Source: Bos javanicus (taxonomy: Eukaryota > Chordata > Mammalia > Artiodactyla > Bovidae). Taken from it: a DNA stretch of 64,000 nucleotides. Position numbers and translations under genes: made by a program. Under the pieces are notes generated by a model. That model was not told the origin of the DNA. It made no database searches and saw only the letters and a program-made list of their open reading frames with translations. The stretch is taken from the NCBI RefSeq assembly GCF_032452875.1, contig NC_083878.1, positions 53,388,878 to 53,452,877 of the forward strand, read 5' to 3'. This document shows positions 32,025-43,168 of this stretch, piece by piece. How positions within the stretch are numbered: the first letter of the stretch is position 1; the number at the start of each line of letters is the position of its first letter.

Positions 32025-34855
32025 AGAAAATACAGACTGATATGTATACAAAGTTCAAAGCAGTGAGTTTAGCATTAGAAAATCAACGCAAATTGGAAGT
32101 GGTCAAACAGGAGATGGCAAGAGTGAACGTTGACATTTTAGAAATCAGCAAACTAAAATGGACTGGAATGGGTGAATTTAACACAGATGACCATTATTTC
32201 TATTATTGTGGGCAAGAATCCCTTAGAAGAAATGGAGTAGCCATCATAGTTAACAAAAGAGTCTGAAATGCAGTACTGGATGAAATCTCAAAAACAACAG
32301 AATGATCTCTGTTCATTTCCAAGGCAAACCATTCAATATCACAGTAATCCAAGTCTATGGCCCAACCAGTAATGCTGAAGAAGCTGAAGTTGAATGGTTC
32401 TATGAAGACCTACAAGACCTTCTAGAACTAACACCCTAAAAATATGTCCTTTTCATCATAGGGGACTGGAATGTAAAAGTAGGAAGTCAAGAAACACTTG
32501 AAGTAACAGGCAAATGTGGCCTTGGAGTACAGAATGAAGCAGGGCAAAAGTTAAAGGACTTTTGCCAAGAAAATGCACTGGTCATAGCCAACACCCTCTT
32601 CCAACAAAAGAGAAGACTCTACACATGGACATCAACAGATGGTCAATACTGAAATCCGATTGATTATATTCTTTGCAGCCAAAGATGGAGAAGCTTTATA
32701 CAGTCAACAAAAACAAGAATGGGAGTTGACTGTGGTTCAGATCATGAACTCCTTATTGCCAAATTCAGACATAAATTGAAGAAAGTAGGGAAAACTACTA
32801 GATCATTCAGGTATGACCTAAATTGAATCCCTTATGATTCTACAGTGGCAGTAATAAATAGATTCAAGGGATTTGATCTGATAGATAGAGTGCCTGATGA
32901 ACTATGGATGGAGGTTTGTGACATTGTACAGGAGACAGGGATCAAGACAGTCCCAAAGGAAAAAACGCCAAAAAGCAAACTGGCTTTCTGAACAGGCCTT
33001 ACAAATAGCTGTGAAAATAAGAGAAACAAAAAACAAAGGAGAAAAGGAAAGATACATCCATCTGAATGCAGAGTTTCAAAGAATAGCAAGGAGAGTTTAA
33101 AAAGCCTTCCTTAGTGATCAGTGCAAAGAGAGAGGAAAACAATAGAATGGGAAAGACTATAAAGCTCTCTTCAAGAAAATTAGAGATACCAAGGGAACAT
33201 TTCATGCAAAGATGGGAAAAATAAAGGACAGAAATAGTATGGACCTAAAAGAAGCAGAACACATTAAGAAGAGGTGGCAAGAATACACAGAACTGCACAA
33301 AATAGATCTTCACGACCCAGATAATCATGATGGTGTGATCACTCACCTAGAGCCAGACATCCTGGAATGTGAAGTCAAGTGGGCCTTAGGAAGCATCACT
33401 GAGAATAAAGCTAGTGGAGATGATGGAATTCCAGTGGAGTTATTTCAAATCCTAAAAGATGATGATGTGAAAGTGCTGCACTCATTATGCCAGCAAATTT
33501 GGAAAACTCAGCAGTGGCCACAGGACTGGAAAAGGTCAGTTTTCATTCCAATCCCAAAGAAAGACAATGCCAAAGAATGCTCAAACTACTGCATGATTGC
33601 ACTCAACTCACACGCTGGTAAATTATGCTCAAAATTCTCCAAGCCAGGCTTCAATAATACGTGAACCGTGAACTTCCAGATGTTCAAGCTGGTTTTAGAA
33701 AAGGCAGAGGAAGCAGAGGTCAAATTGCCCACATCCACTGGATTATCAAAAAAGCAAGAGAGTTACAGAGAACATTTATTTCTGCTTTATTAACTATGCC
33801 AAAACCTTCAAAAGTGCAGATCAAAACAAACTGTGGAAAATTCTGAAAGAGATGGGAATACCAAACCACCTGACCTGTCTCTTGAGAAATCTCTATGCAG
33901 GTCAGGAAGCAACAGTTAGAACTGGACATGGAACAACAGACTGGTTCCAAATTGAGAAAGGAGTGTGTCAAGGCTGCATATTGTCACCCTGCTTATTTAA
34001 CTTATATGCAGAGTACATCATGAGAAATGCTGGGCTGGAGGAAGCACAAGCTGTAATCAAGATTGCGGGAGGAATATCAGTAGCCTCAGATACGCAGATG
34101 ACACCACTCAGAAAGTGAAGAACTAAAGAACCTCTTGATGAAAGTGAAAGAGGAGAGTGAAAAAGTTGGCTTAAAACTCAACATTCAGAAAACTAAGATC
34201 ATGGCATCTGGTCCCATCACTTCATGACAAATAGATGGGGCAACAGTGGGAATAACGACAGACTTTCTTTTTTTGGGCTCCAAAATCACTGCAGATGGTG
34301 ACTGCAGCCAGAAATTAAAAGAGGCTTACTCTTTGGAAGCAAAGTTATGACCTACCTAAACAGCATGTTATCAAGCAGAGACATTACTTTGCCAGCAAAG
34401 ATCTGTCTAGTCAAGGCTATATTTTTCCAATAGTCATGTATGGATGTGAGATTTGGTCCATAAAGAAAGCTGAGCACCAAAGAATTGATGCCTTTGAACT
34501 GTGGTGTTGGAGAAGACTCTTGAGAGTCCCTTGCACTGCAAGAAGACCCAACTCGTCCATCCTAAAGGAAATCTGTCCTGAACATTCATTGGAAGGACTG
34601 ATGCTGAAGCTGAAACTCCATACTTTGGCCACCTGATATGAAGTACTGACTCATTGGAATAGACCCTGATGCTGGGAAAGACTGAAGGCAAGAGGAGAAG
34701 GGGACAACAGAGGATGTAATGGTTCGATGGCATCACCGACTCAATGGATATGAGTTTGAGTAATCTCTGGGAGTTGGTGATTGGCAGGGAGGCCAGGCAT
34801 GCTGCAGCCCAGGGGTTTGCAAAGCATCAGACATGACTGAGTGACTGAACTGAAT
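32025..34855 (+). mobile_element. BovB LINE, longest copy, 2.8 kb
   Basis: Sense copy from the start of the endonuclease domain to the 3' end (gactgagtgactgaactgaa). It lacks the 5'UTR and the beginning of the ORF. I found no certain target duplication. Confidence 0.95.
32040..34640 (+). pseudogene. BovB endonuclease-RT, decayed
   Basis: Endonuclease N-terminus is readable (32040-32266, with KLKWTGMGEF), then stops and shifts. VYGPT near 32352, GDWN near 32464 and CGSDHEL near 32730-32750 mark the APE-type nuclease. A long RT-upstream frame follows (33212-33664, including QQWPQDWKR). In motif A the catalytic Asp position reads Asn (FINYAKTF, about 33776-33806) and the next Asp is Lys. Motif C YADD persists near 34090. 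So it is dead by stops, frameshifts and active-site change. RTE-clade ORF2; role is target-primed reverse transcription in the nucleus. Confidence 0.9.
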
Positions 34856-35064
34856 TCTTTTAGGAATAAATATTAGCAAGTGCTCTCAAATGAAGCTGAG
34901 TCACTCACCTTATCATTCCAGCTGGTTCTCATTGTATGGTTGATGTAATATTAATCCAAATCTACTTATTTATAAAATATTTATTGTCTCAGAAATTAAC
35001 CTGAAATAATTTTGAAGCCTTAGAGATCAGATTCCGGTTTTAACATTAAATACCAGTCATTCAT

Positions 35065-35278
35065 GTGCTTCCCTGATGCCTCAGTGGTAAAGAATTTGCC
35101 TGCAATGCAGGAGATGCAAGTTCAATTCCCTGAGTCAGGAAGATCCCCTGGAGAAGGAAATGGCAACCCACTCCAGTATTCTTGAATGGGGAAACATATG
35201 GACAGAGGACCCTGGTGCGCTACAGCCATGGGGTCTCAAAAGAGTTGGGTGTGACTTACTGACTAAACAACAATAACA
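35065..35278 (+). mobile_element. Bov-tA SINE
   Basis: Sense copy, tail aacaacaataac. Target duplication accagtcattcat (35052-35064) and accagtcatttat (35279-35291). Confidence 0.95.
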
Positions 35279-35291
35279 ACCAGTCATTTAT

Positions 35292-36689
35292 ATACATATA
35301 TGACTTAGACAAGTTTATCTGAGGTTGTATTTCTTCAAATGCATGGAGGCTGTATTCTCTATTATCACATTTAAATGTCCATTTCTTACATATGATAAAT
35401 TATGTATCTGTAAAAATTATATCAAACACAAACAGAATAAAATGTCATATATATGCTAAAATCATGCATTACTGAGCAATATTTTCCATCAAAAAACCTT
35501 CTAGATATCCTTAATTTAAGCAGTGATAGTCTGACTGGATAATTTATAGCAAAATTATATCAAAAGTAGTGGGCAAATGAACAACAAAAAAAGAGTGGAA
35601 TATCTGTATATTGCAGTGAGGTACATTCAGAATATACTGCTGGATGAAAAAGCAATGTATATAAAATACGTTTGGAAGACTAAAATTTACCCAAAAGTGA
35701 AGTACTTCTATATTTAAATTTATTAAAACAAATTTTTATTATACAAGCATTTTATACATAAAACAAAATATTACCAATAAGAGAATGAAGGGATAGATGA
35801 AGGTCCTATATTTAGGTGATTTGACACCAATGTGTATCACTAGTTTTTAGTTATAATTGATGTGTTCCTTGAAGAAATGGCTCATTCTTGGTTCTAGAAA
35901 AAAAATACATAACATAAGCTGAGAATCTCTTGTGATAATAGAAAAGAAAAAATTACCAAAGACTATTAAGATCATGTTTAACATTCAGGTGATACTATAA
36001 AGAAACATCTATTGGAAAACTAAGGGATCTTAGACATCAGTTAGGACAATGGCAACAATGAACTGAATCACATAAGTTATGCTCACTTCCATAGACATGT
36101 AATTATATTGATAACTCACATACAATTGCACAAACCACTGTAAGACACCAGTGAGTCAGTTCATCATTGTGAAAATTCAAAATAAATAATCAATTATTTA
36201 TAATATATCCCAAAGTAAGTTTTTAATCTTGTGAGTTTCTGCTGGATACAGGGGACTCAAGTTTCCCTCTTGATAGCATGTTGCACAAAGAAAAAGAAAT
36301 AAATTTTGACACCTAGAAAAGAAGGTAACTCTAAAAGAAGGATTGGGGGAGTAAAACACCCCACTGAGAACTGAGAACTCATAATAACAAGCCAGGCTAA
36401 GAACACATTTGTGAGATTTTATGCTGTCCATATCACTGGAAAAACCTTATATTATAAAGTATAGTCCTAGGTTAGAATGAGAAGCTGGCAAAACAAAAAC
36501 TCCAGCAGGTCTGATTTTAAACCAAGCCATAAAATAACCCACACAAATAAAATTTTAAGAAAAAGTAGCACCTCATAGTCAAACATTTAAAAATAAAAGA
36601 GGGAAACAGGAACTGAATTGAGAGATAGATAAAATAGATAAAATCAGATATTCAACAGTCCAGAGGTTAAAATTTGCTATTGAAGATTA
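35292..36689. other. no gene recognised
   Basis: AT-rich single-copy-looking DNA; a 77-codon minus-strand frame at 36198-36431 is unsupported. Confidence 0.45.
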
Positions 36690-36950
36690 TGAGATAAGTA
36701 AGCCCACACTTCAGCTGCTCAAAGAATTTTACTGTCTTTACAATTCCACTGGGAGACGACAACTGCAAAATTGAACTTGTTTTTCCTGGACCCTCACCTA
36801 CGCAATTTTTCACTTTACTGAGTTTGACCTGTATTGTTTCACTGTAATAAACTGTAACAATGAATACAGCAGCTTTTCTGAGTTGTTGAGTTCTTCCAGA
36901 AAATTATAGACCTTGAGTGTGGTGTCAGGGACTACCAACACATTAAGGCA
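36690..36950 (+). repeat. possible old LTR 3' part
   Basis: 'cactgtaataaactgtaac', 'cagcttttctgagttgttgag' and 'gtggtgtcagggactacc' resemble the end of an old mammalian LTR with its polyadenylation signal. Family not assigned. Confidence 0.35.
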
Positions 36951-37681
36951 AAAAAACATAAATGTGGCATCAAGAGAAAATGGAATGATTAAATTCTGAT
37001 TTCCCTACATGGGAAAGGGACCAACTTGCTATGCAGGATATAAGATTGATTTAGAACCTGACATGAAAAATGTATAAACTTGGGAGGAAATAATGATACT
37101 TCCATAGAACAGGATAAGTCAAGTAGGACAAAGATCAGGTGGAAGCCACAGTAGCATTAACAGAGTTCTTTACATCTTTGTTTCTGTAACAGTTGCTTTT
37201 ATTCACCAGACATACCTTTATCCCCACTAGGATGTTTTCTGATGTGGAAAAACAAAAAGTAAGTAAATAAATACAATGAGATTGTCAACTCTGGTACTAA
37301 GATCCACAGAAGGTTTTAGAAAGGAGACTGTGGGGTTACTACATCCATCTTTGGCATCTGCTTTACCCATATCAAGCTCAAATGTATGGCTTTAGATCCA
37401 TTGAAATTTAAGTCCATGTATTTCTCCACCAACTCCATTATCATCTGTACAAGTTTTACACAGAATTTTAGGCTTTTACTTTGTTTCAATTTTCCCATAT
37501 TTATAATACAGATAATAATACTATGTTATGATTTTATTTTAATACATAATGTTATTTAATGATTGTATGGTTTTTTTTGTAAATTTCCAGTGAGATGATG
37601 CTTGTAAATCATTTAGCATGGTGACTAAAGAGGTGCACTTACAGATTATGTAATAAGTATACTCCTAGGTATTTTAAGTAT
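36951..37681. other. no gene recognised
   Basis: A 60-codon minus-strand frame at 37316-37498 was examined and has no secure match. Confidence 0.45.
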
Positions 37682-37693
37682 TATTAGTATAGT

Positions 37694-37837
37694 TAGAGAA
37701 GGAGATGGGAACCCACTCCAGTATTCTTGCCTGGAGAATCACTTTGGAAAGAGGAGCCTGGAGGGCTATAGTCCATTGGGTCACGAAGAGTCAGACATGA
37801 CTGAGCAACTTCATTTTCTTTCTTTCTTTCCTCTTTC
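37694..37837 (+). mobile_element. Bov-tA SINE, 5'-truncated, perfect target duplication
   Basis: Begins at the ggagatgggaaccc region; tail is a run of tttc units. tattagtatagt at 37682-37693 and 37838-37849 is identical. Confidence 0.95.
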
Positions 37838-37849
37838 TATTAGTATAGT

Positions 37850-39154
37850 GGCAGTGAGTGCTTTGTAATCACTAGCTCATCTTAGACCTATAAGGGATAG
37901 CTGTTCACAGTACAATATTCATAAGATAGAAGTTCATAGGGCCTTCCATGCTAGCCAGAAAGTCAATTATGGTTCTTTCCATCCTAAGCATACAGGCATC
38001 TAACTTTATAGCAGTTAATCGATTGCTTTGTAATTCTGTTCTAGAGTCAAACAGAGAGACACAAGGAACCCAGTTACACTTTATTCACAGATATGGAGAT
38101 TTTGAGTCCACAGCAAAAAGTAAATGAAGGTCAGGACACACCAGGAGTAAAACACATTCCCAAGCTAGCTAAAGGCTAATCTGCTCAAGACATTCGTTAG
38201 TCATTCCCAAAAAGGTATGCTGCCCTGACCCCTAAATGAGGAGTTAAAACTGACAAAGTGTCATTCCAGACAGAGACCTGGAGACCCAGTGCTCCCAAGG
38301 GACTCAGAATTGAAGAGAAAGGCCAGGAACAGAAATAAGTTCAGTCTGCACAGTGAATCACCCCACAAAGGGTGTTAAATTATTTCTGGAGTTAGCAGAA
38401 ACTTCTACTGCTCAAACAACTGCTGAATCCTAAACCAAAGCCGTTTTATTATTTGCCATTATAATTACTTTTATTAGAACTGTAGATAAAATAAAAGATT
38501 AAAAACAAAGAAATTAAGTATCATTATTGCATTCATCCATCCAGAGGTGGTTTAGTTTGTAAGCTATTAAAAAAGAACAATAGTAGAATAGATCCTATAA
38601 AAGACACTAATTTGAAGGAGAAGAAATGGCTTAAGGTGCTATGTAAACAAGCAATAAGCTAATGATGTGTAAATGCTTCTAGGAATCCTCCATAAATAGG
38701 TGGACACCTGGAGGGCAGAGGAACAGAACAAGACTTAAAAGCCAAATATCCTCTTATCTTTATGATATGTGAAGATTTCTACTCAGGGACCATTTGCCAA
38801 GCCTATCCATTATTTACTTCTAAATTTAATTTAATTTTTAATGCTTAAGGGAATTTTAGGTCTTTTCCTGGTTTAATGATTCTTAAATAATATAGAAATC
38901 TGTTAAGAGTGGGGAAAAGGGTAGCAATTAAGTTTTCATTAGATTAAACTTAAATAGTGATTATTTTTTCAATAGTTACCATGTGCCAAAAGCTGATTGC
39001 AGGAGCAATAGATATTAATATATTCTGGGAGAATAATAGGAAAAACAGGAAAGAGGAAAGGAGTACTGAAATAGAAGTTTGGAAATTAACTGAGATAATC
39101 TTTTCATTCTAAAATATTTCCTAAGAAAAGTTAAAATTCAGCTGAAATGTTAAA
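37850..39154. other. no gene recognised
   Basis: 1.3 kb with no repeat I can name and no frame of note; the longest such stretch apart from 35.3-36.7 kb. Confidence 0.45.
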
Positions 39155-39237
39155 TCTTTATGTTGTACACCTAAAAGTTACAAAATGTCCTATGTCCATT
39201 ACATCTCAATTTTATATCTTAATAGAGCTGAAAAAAA
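39155..39237 (+). mobile_element. old L1 3' terminus
   Basis: 'ttatgttgtacacctaaaag' and 'cattacatctcaattttat' match the common mammalian L1 3' end. Confidence 0.5.
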
Positions 39238-39487
39238 TCATTTGAAAAGCAGAGCTTCTAACTATTGTGAGTAGCTGTAGGTTGCTATACTGCAAATAAA
39301 CAGGTCAGACCATCCCACCATTATTTGGATCAAGGTATGGTGATCAAACAAAGAAATAAGAATGTATATCAGGGGATTCAAAAAGTCTGATGGCAATGAA
39401 TATAAAACTGAAAACACCCTCCCCAGAAAAGCTGGGCTCAGGAAAATATATTAATAAAAATTTTTGTGTTGTAATATTGACACTTGT

Positions 39488-40020
39488 GTTCAGTTCAGTT
39501 CAGTCGCTCAGTCATGTCCAACTTATTGTGACCCCGTGAACTGCAGCACACTAGGCCTCCCCATCCATAACCCATTCCCAGAGTTTACTCAAACTCATGT
39601 CCACTGAGTCGGTGATGCCATCCCACCACCTCATCCTCTGTTGTCCCCTTCTCCTCCCCTCTTCAATCTTTCCCAGCATCAAGGTCTTTTCGAATGAGTC
39701 AGGACATGACTGAAGTGACTTAGCAGCAGCAGCAGCACAGCCAAAGTATTGCAGCTTCAGTTTTAACATCAGTCCTTCCAATGAATACTTAGGACTGATT
39801 TCCTTTAGGACAGACTTGGGTGGATCGTCTTGCGGTCCAAGGGACTCTCAAGTGTCTTCTCCAACACCACAGTTCAAAAGCATAAATTATTCAGTGCTCA
39901 ACTTTCTTTACAGACCAACTCTCACATTCATACATGACTACTGGAAAAACCATAGCCTTAATGAGACAGACTTTTGTTGGCAAAGTAACATCTCTGCTTT
40001 TTAATATGCTGTCTAGGTTG
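39488..40020 (-). mobile_element. BovB 3' part with a SINE tail patched in
   Basis: Antisense BovB, ~530 bases, interrupted at 39701-39738 by the tail of a Bov SINE which replaces about 16 bases of BovB. The right end stops at the 'gctgtctaggttg' point. Confidence 0.9.
39701..39738 (+). mobile_element. 38-base Bov SINE tail inside BovB
   Basis: aggacatgactgaagtgact plus (agc)n is the last part of a Bov SINE in sense orientation. The left junction falls on gagtc, a word present in both BovB (antisense) and the SINE, pointing to microhomology joining. Confidence 0.8.
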
Positions 40021-40060
40021 TGTTACTAGCTGTGTTACTGACTCCACATTATCAGGAAAT

Positions 40061-40095
40061 GATTATGATGTTTGATGATGATGAGGATGATGATG
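40061..40095. repeat. (GAT)n-rich tract
   Basis: Imperfect gatgat repeat between the two BovB pieces. Confidence 0.85.
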
Positions 40096-40393
40096 TTACT
40101 ATTTTCAAAATAGCCAATATTTGTGTCATATTAACAAACACTAATATTTCTTCTATTTATTCATGTTAACTCTAATAAAAGAGGTAACTATAAAATAATT
40201 TTGGAGTATAGAGAATCTGAGAAGTGTAAAGAAATACTCAGTTTTATACCAGTTTTGCTATGGATTTGTTTAGTAACCTTGCAAAAAGACACTCATTTTG
40301 GTCATTTTAAGGCAACAGTTCTGGATCCCAAAATATGAAAAAATTTTTCTTGGGTATTTATTGCTTTGGCATTTAATAATTCCCAAATTCATC
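40096..40393. other. no gene recognised
   Basis: About 300 AT-rich bases separating two BovB copies in opposite orientation. Confidence 0.45.
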
Positions 40394-41625
40394 AGTACAT
40401 GAACTGTGAACTTCCAGATGTTCAAGCTGGATTTAGAAAAAGGCAGAGGAACCAGAGATTAAATTGCCAACATCCATTGGATCATTGAAAAAACAAGAGA
40501 GTTCCAGAAAAAAAATCTACTTCCGTTTTATTGACTATCTCAAAGAATTTGACTGTGTGGATCACAACAAACTGGAAAATTCTGAAAGAGATGGGAATAC
40601 CAGACCACCTGACCTGTCTCTTGAGAAACTTGTATGTAGGTCAGGAAGCAACAGTTAGTACTGGACATGGAAAAACAGACTGGTTCCAAGTCAGGAAAGG
40701 AGTACCTCATGGCTGCCTATTGTCACCCTGCTTATTTAATGTATATTCAGAGTACATCATGAGAAATGCTGGACTGGATGAAGCACAAGCTAGAATCAAG
40801 ATTGCTGGGAGAAATACCAATAACCTCAGACATGAAGATAACACCACCCCTAAGGCAGAAAGTGAAAATGAACTAAAGAACCTCTTGATGAAAGTGACAG
40901 AGGAGAATGCAAAAGTTGGCTAAAAACTCAACATTCAGAAAACTAAGATGATGGCATCTGGTCCCACCAGTTCATGGCAAAGAGATGGGGAAACAATGGA
41001 AGCAGTGGCAAAGTTTATTTTGGGGGGCTCCAAAATCACTGCAGATGGTGACTGCAGCCATGAAATTAAAAGACGATTGCTCCTTGGAAGAAAAGTTAAG
41101 ACCAACCTAGGCAGCATATTAAAAAGCAGAGATGTTACTTTGCCAACAAAGGTCCATCTAGTCAAAGCTATATTTTTTTCCAGTAGTCATGTATGAATGT
41201 GAGAGTTGGACCACAAAGAAAGCTGAGTGCCAAAAAATTGATACTTTTGAACTGTGGTGTTGGAGAAGACTCTTGAGAGTCCCTTGGACTGCAAGGAGAT
41301 CCAACCAGTCCATCCTAAAGGAAATCAGCCCTGAATATTCATTGAAGGACTGATGCTGAAGTTGAAACTCCAGCACTTTGGCCACCTGATGTGAAGAACT
41401 GACTCATTTGAAAAGACCCTGATGCTGGGAAAGATTGAAGGTAGGAGGAGAAGGGGATGAGAGAGGATGAGATGGTTGGATGGCATCACTGACTCAATGG
41501 ACATGAGTTTGAGTAAACTCTGGGAGTTGGAGTTGGACAGGGAGGCCTGGTATGCTGCAGTCCACAGGGTCGCAAAAAGTCAGACATGACTGAGTGACTG
41601 AATTGAACTGAACTCAACTGAATTC
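40394..41625 (+). mobile_element. BovB, 1.2 kb, RT part
   Basis: Sense copy from upstream of RT motif A to the 3' tail. Motif A keeps FIDY with its Asp (near 40530), but motif C reads HEDN instead of YADD (near 40828-40840). Frames at 40531-40923 and 40948-41196 are the remains of the ORF, separated by a stop and a shift. Confidence 0.93.
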
Positions 41626-41667
41626 CTAAATTTGGAGTTGCCATGTAGAGATAATAGTTCACAGAGA

Positions 41668-41760
41668 TTTGTGTGTGTGTTTGTGTGTGTATGCATGCGT
41701 GTGGGTGCATGTGTACCTTTTCTTTTCCCCTGAGATGGTAATCCCCTATATATACATATA

Positions 41761-41808
<48 letters not shown>
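41668..41808. repeat. TG-rich tract then long (TA)n
   Basis: Imperfect TG units at 41668-41715, then at 41769-41808 about 20 pure TA units. Likely highly polymorphic and cruciform-prone. Confidence 0.95.
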
Positions 41809-41810
<2 letters not shown>

Positions 41811-41868
41811 TAATTTCAAATTTTGAACAAATATTTAAAAGTTAATTTTACAATAAGGCAATTAACTT

Positions 41869-41883
41869 TAAAAAAAAAAAAAA
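41869..41883. repeat. poly-A run
   Basis: Fifteen A in AT-rich DNA. Confidence 0.75.
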
Positions 41884-41989
41884 CAGTGGAAGAGAATCTG
41901 TAGCAAAGGACTTAACCCTGATCCCCGAATCCCTGATAGCCTTTCTTTTACCCAGCCATGATTATAGCACACAGTACAATCAGAGAAAT

Positions 41990-42080
41990 GTGCTTGGGCT
42001 TAGTTGCACAGTTGTGTCCGACTCTCTGCAACCCCATGGAATGTAGCACACCATGCTCCTCTGTTCATGGGATCCTCCAG
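41990..42080 (-). mobile_element. Bov SINE tail fragment
   Basis: Antisense SINE tail from the 'gttgtgtccgactc' region to 'gggatcctccag', where it changes into BovB. Confidence 0.85.
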
Positions 42081-42185
42081 TCTATTGTTCCATGTCCCAT
42101 TCTAACAGTTACTTTTTGACCTGCATAAAGCTGTTTCAGGTGGCAGGTCAGGTGTTCTGGTATTCCTATCTCTTTAAGAATTGCT
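42081..42185 (-). mobile_element. BovB RT fragment fused to the SINE tail
   Basis: Antisense BovB from the region between RT motifs A and B (tctattgttccatgtcccat to tctctttaagaat). The junction with the SINE lies on ccag, shared by both. Read on the minus strand this is BovB coding sequence followed by a SINE 3' end. Confidence 0.87.
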
Positions 42186-42194
42186 TTTGTTCAA

Positions 42195-42275
42195 ATCAGA
42201 GATCTGCTAATTATTATGTGAAATTAGGTTAGTTACTTTACCTGTTAATTGCTCAGTTCCTCATTCTTAAATGAA
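42195..42275 (+). repeat. MIR fragment
   Basis: 'ggttagttactttacctg' and 'ctcagttcctcattctt' correspond to the MIR core. Confidence 0.6.
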
Positions 42276-42281
42276 GCAGAT

Positions 42282-43035
42282 GCTTACTATTCAACCCAGC
42301 AATCCCACTCCTAGGTAAGACCTTAAGAGAAATGAAAACATATGTCTAAATAACTCTATATATTAATCTAAAATATCTGACACAAATACTTATTGTCACT
42401 TTATTTGTAATCATCAAAAAGCAACCCAAAATGTGCATTAATTTGTGGACAAACTGTGGTATATACATACTATTACTACTCAAGAATAAAGATGAATTGG
42501 TATTTGCAATAATGTGGATTAATCTTAAATGCATTATACAATATGAAAACTGACAAAATAAAAGACTATACATTTTAAAATCTCATTTATATAGTATATT
42601 GGATTCCCAGGTGGCACAGCGGTAAAGAATCCATCTGCCAATGCAGGAGACGCGAGAGATATGTGTTGGATCCCTGGGTCAGGAAGACCCCCTCGAGTAG
42701 GAAATGGCAACCAACTTGAGTATTCCTATCTAGAAAATTCCATGGACAGAGGAACCTGGCAGGCTGTAGTCTATGGAACCCCAAAGAGTCAGACATGACT
42801 GAGCAACTGAGCACACACACATATAGTATTATGGAAGGATAAAAGTGTGAGGACATAATCATGGGTTATGAGTAAGGAGAAGGTGGGAACTCCAAAAGGG
42901 CCTGAGGGAACTTTTGGAGAGTAATGGACCTGTTGATTGACATGTGATCATATAATTGTATTCATGTATCTAAGTTTATAGGAATGCATATTAGCAAAGG
43001 GTGACTTTATAAGTTATATCTCAAAACTCTTAATT
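42282..43035 (+). mobile_element. old L1 3' end, split by a SINE
   Basis: 'caacccagcaatcccactcc' through 'gtggtatatacatac' at 42282-42598 is the old L1 ORF2 end; the 3'UTR resumes after the SINE and ends near 'agttatatctcaaaac' (43035). Confidence 0.8.
42601..42820 (+). mobile_element. Bov-tA SINE in old L1
   Basis: Sense full-length-looking copy with cacacacaca tail; flanks atatagtat(att) on both sides. Confidence 0.93.
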
Positions 43036-43067
43036 AAAGGGACATGATAAAGGTTCAAACTTCATCA

Positions 43068-43168
43068 GGTGGTTATGAAAATTAAGAAAGATAGTGGATA
43101 TAAAACTTAGGGTTTGACATTTTTAAACACTCAACAAATCCTATCTATCATTATTGCCTTAAACCCAA
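43068..43168 (+). repeat. MIR tail fragment
   Basis: 'ttttaaacactcaacaaatc' and 'tatctatcattattg' match the MIR 3' part. Confidence 0.5.

Noticed and set aside
37316..37498. 60-codon minus-strand frame with a faint likeness to the end of a ribosomal protein (L17-like)
   Set aside because: Only scattered residues agree, the neighbouring DNA does not continue the match, and there is no poly-A or target duplication for a processed pseudogene.
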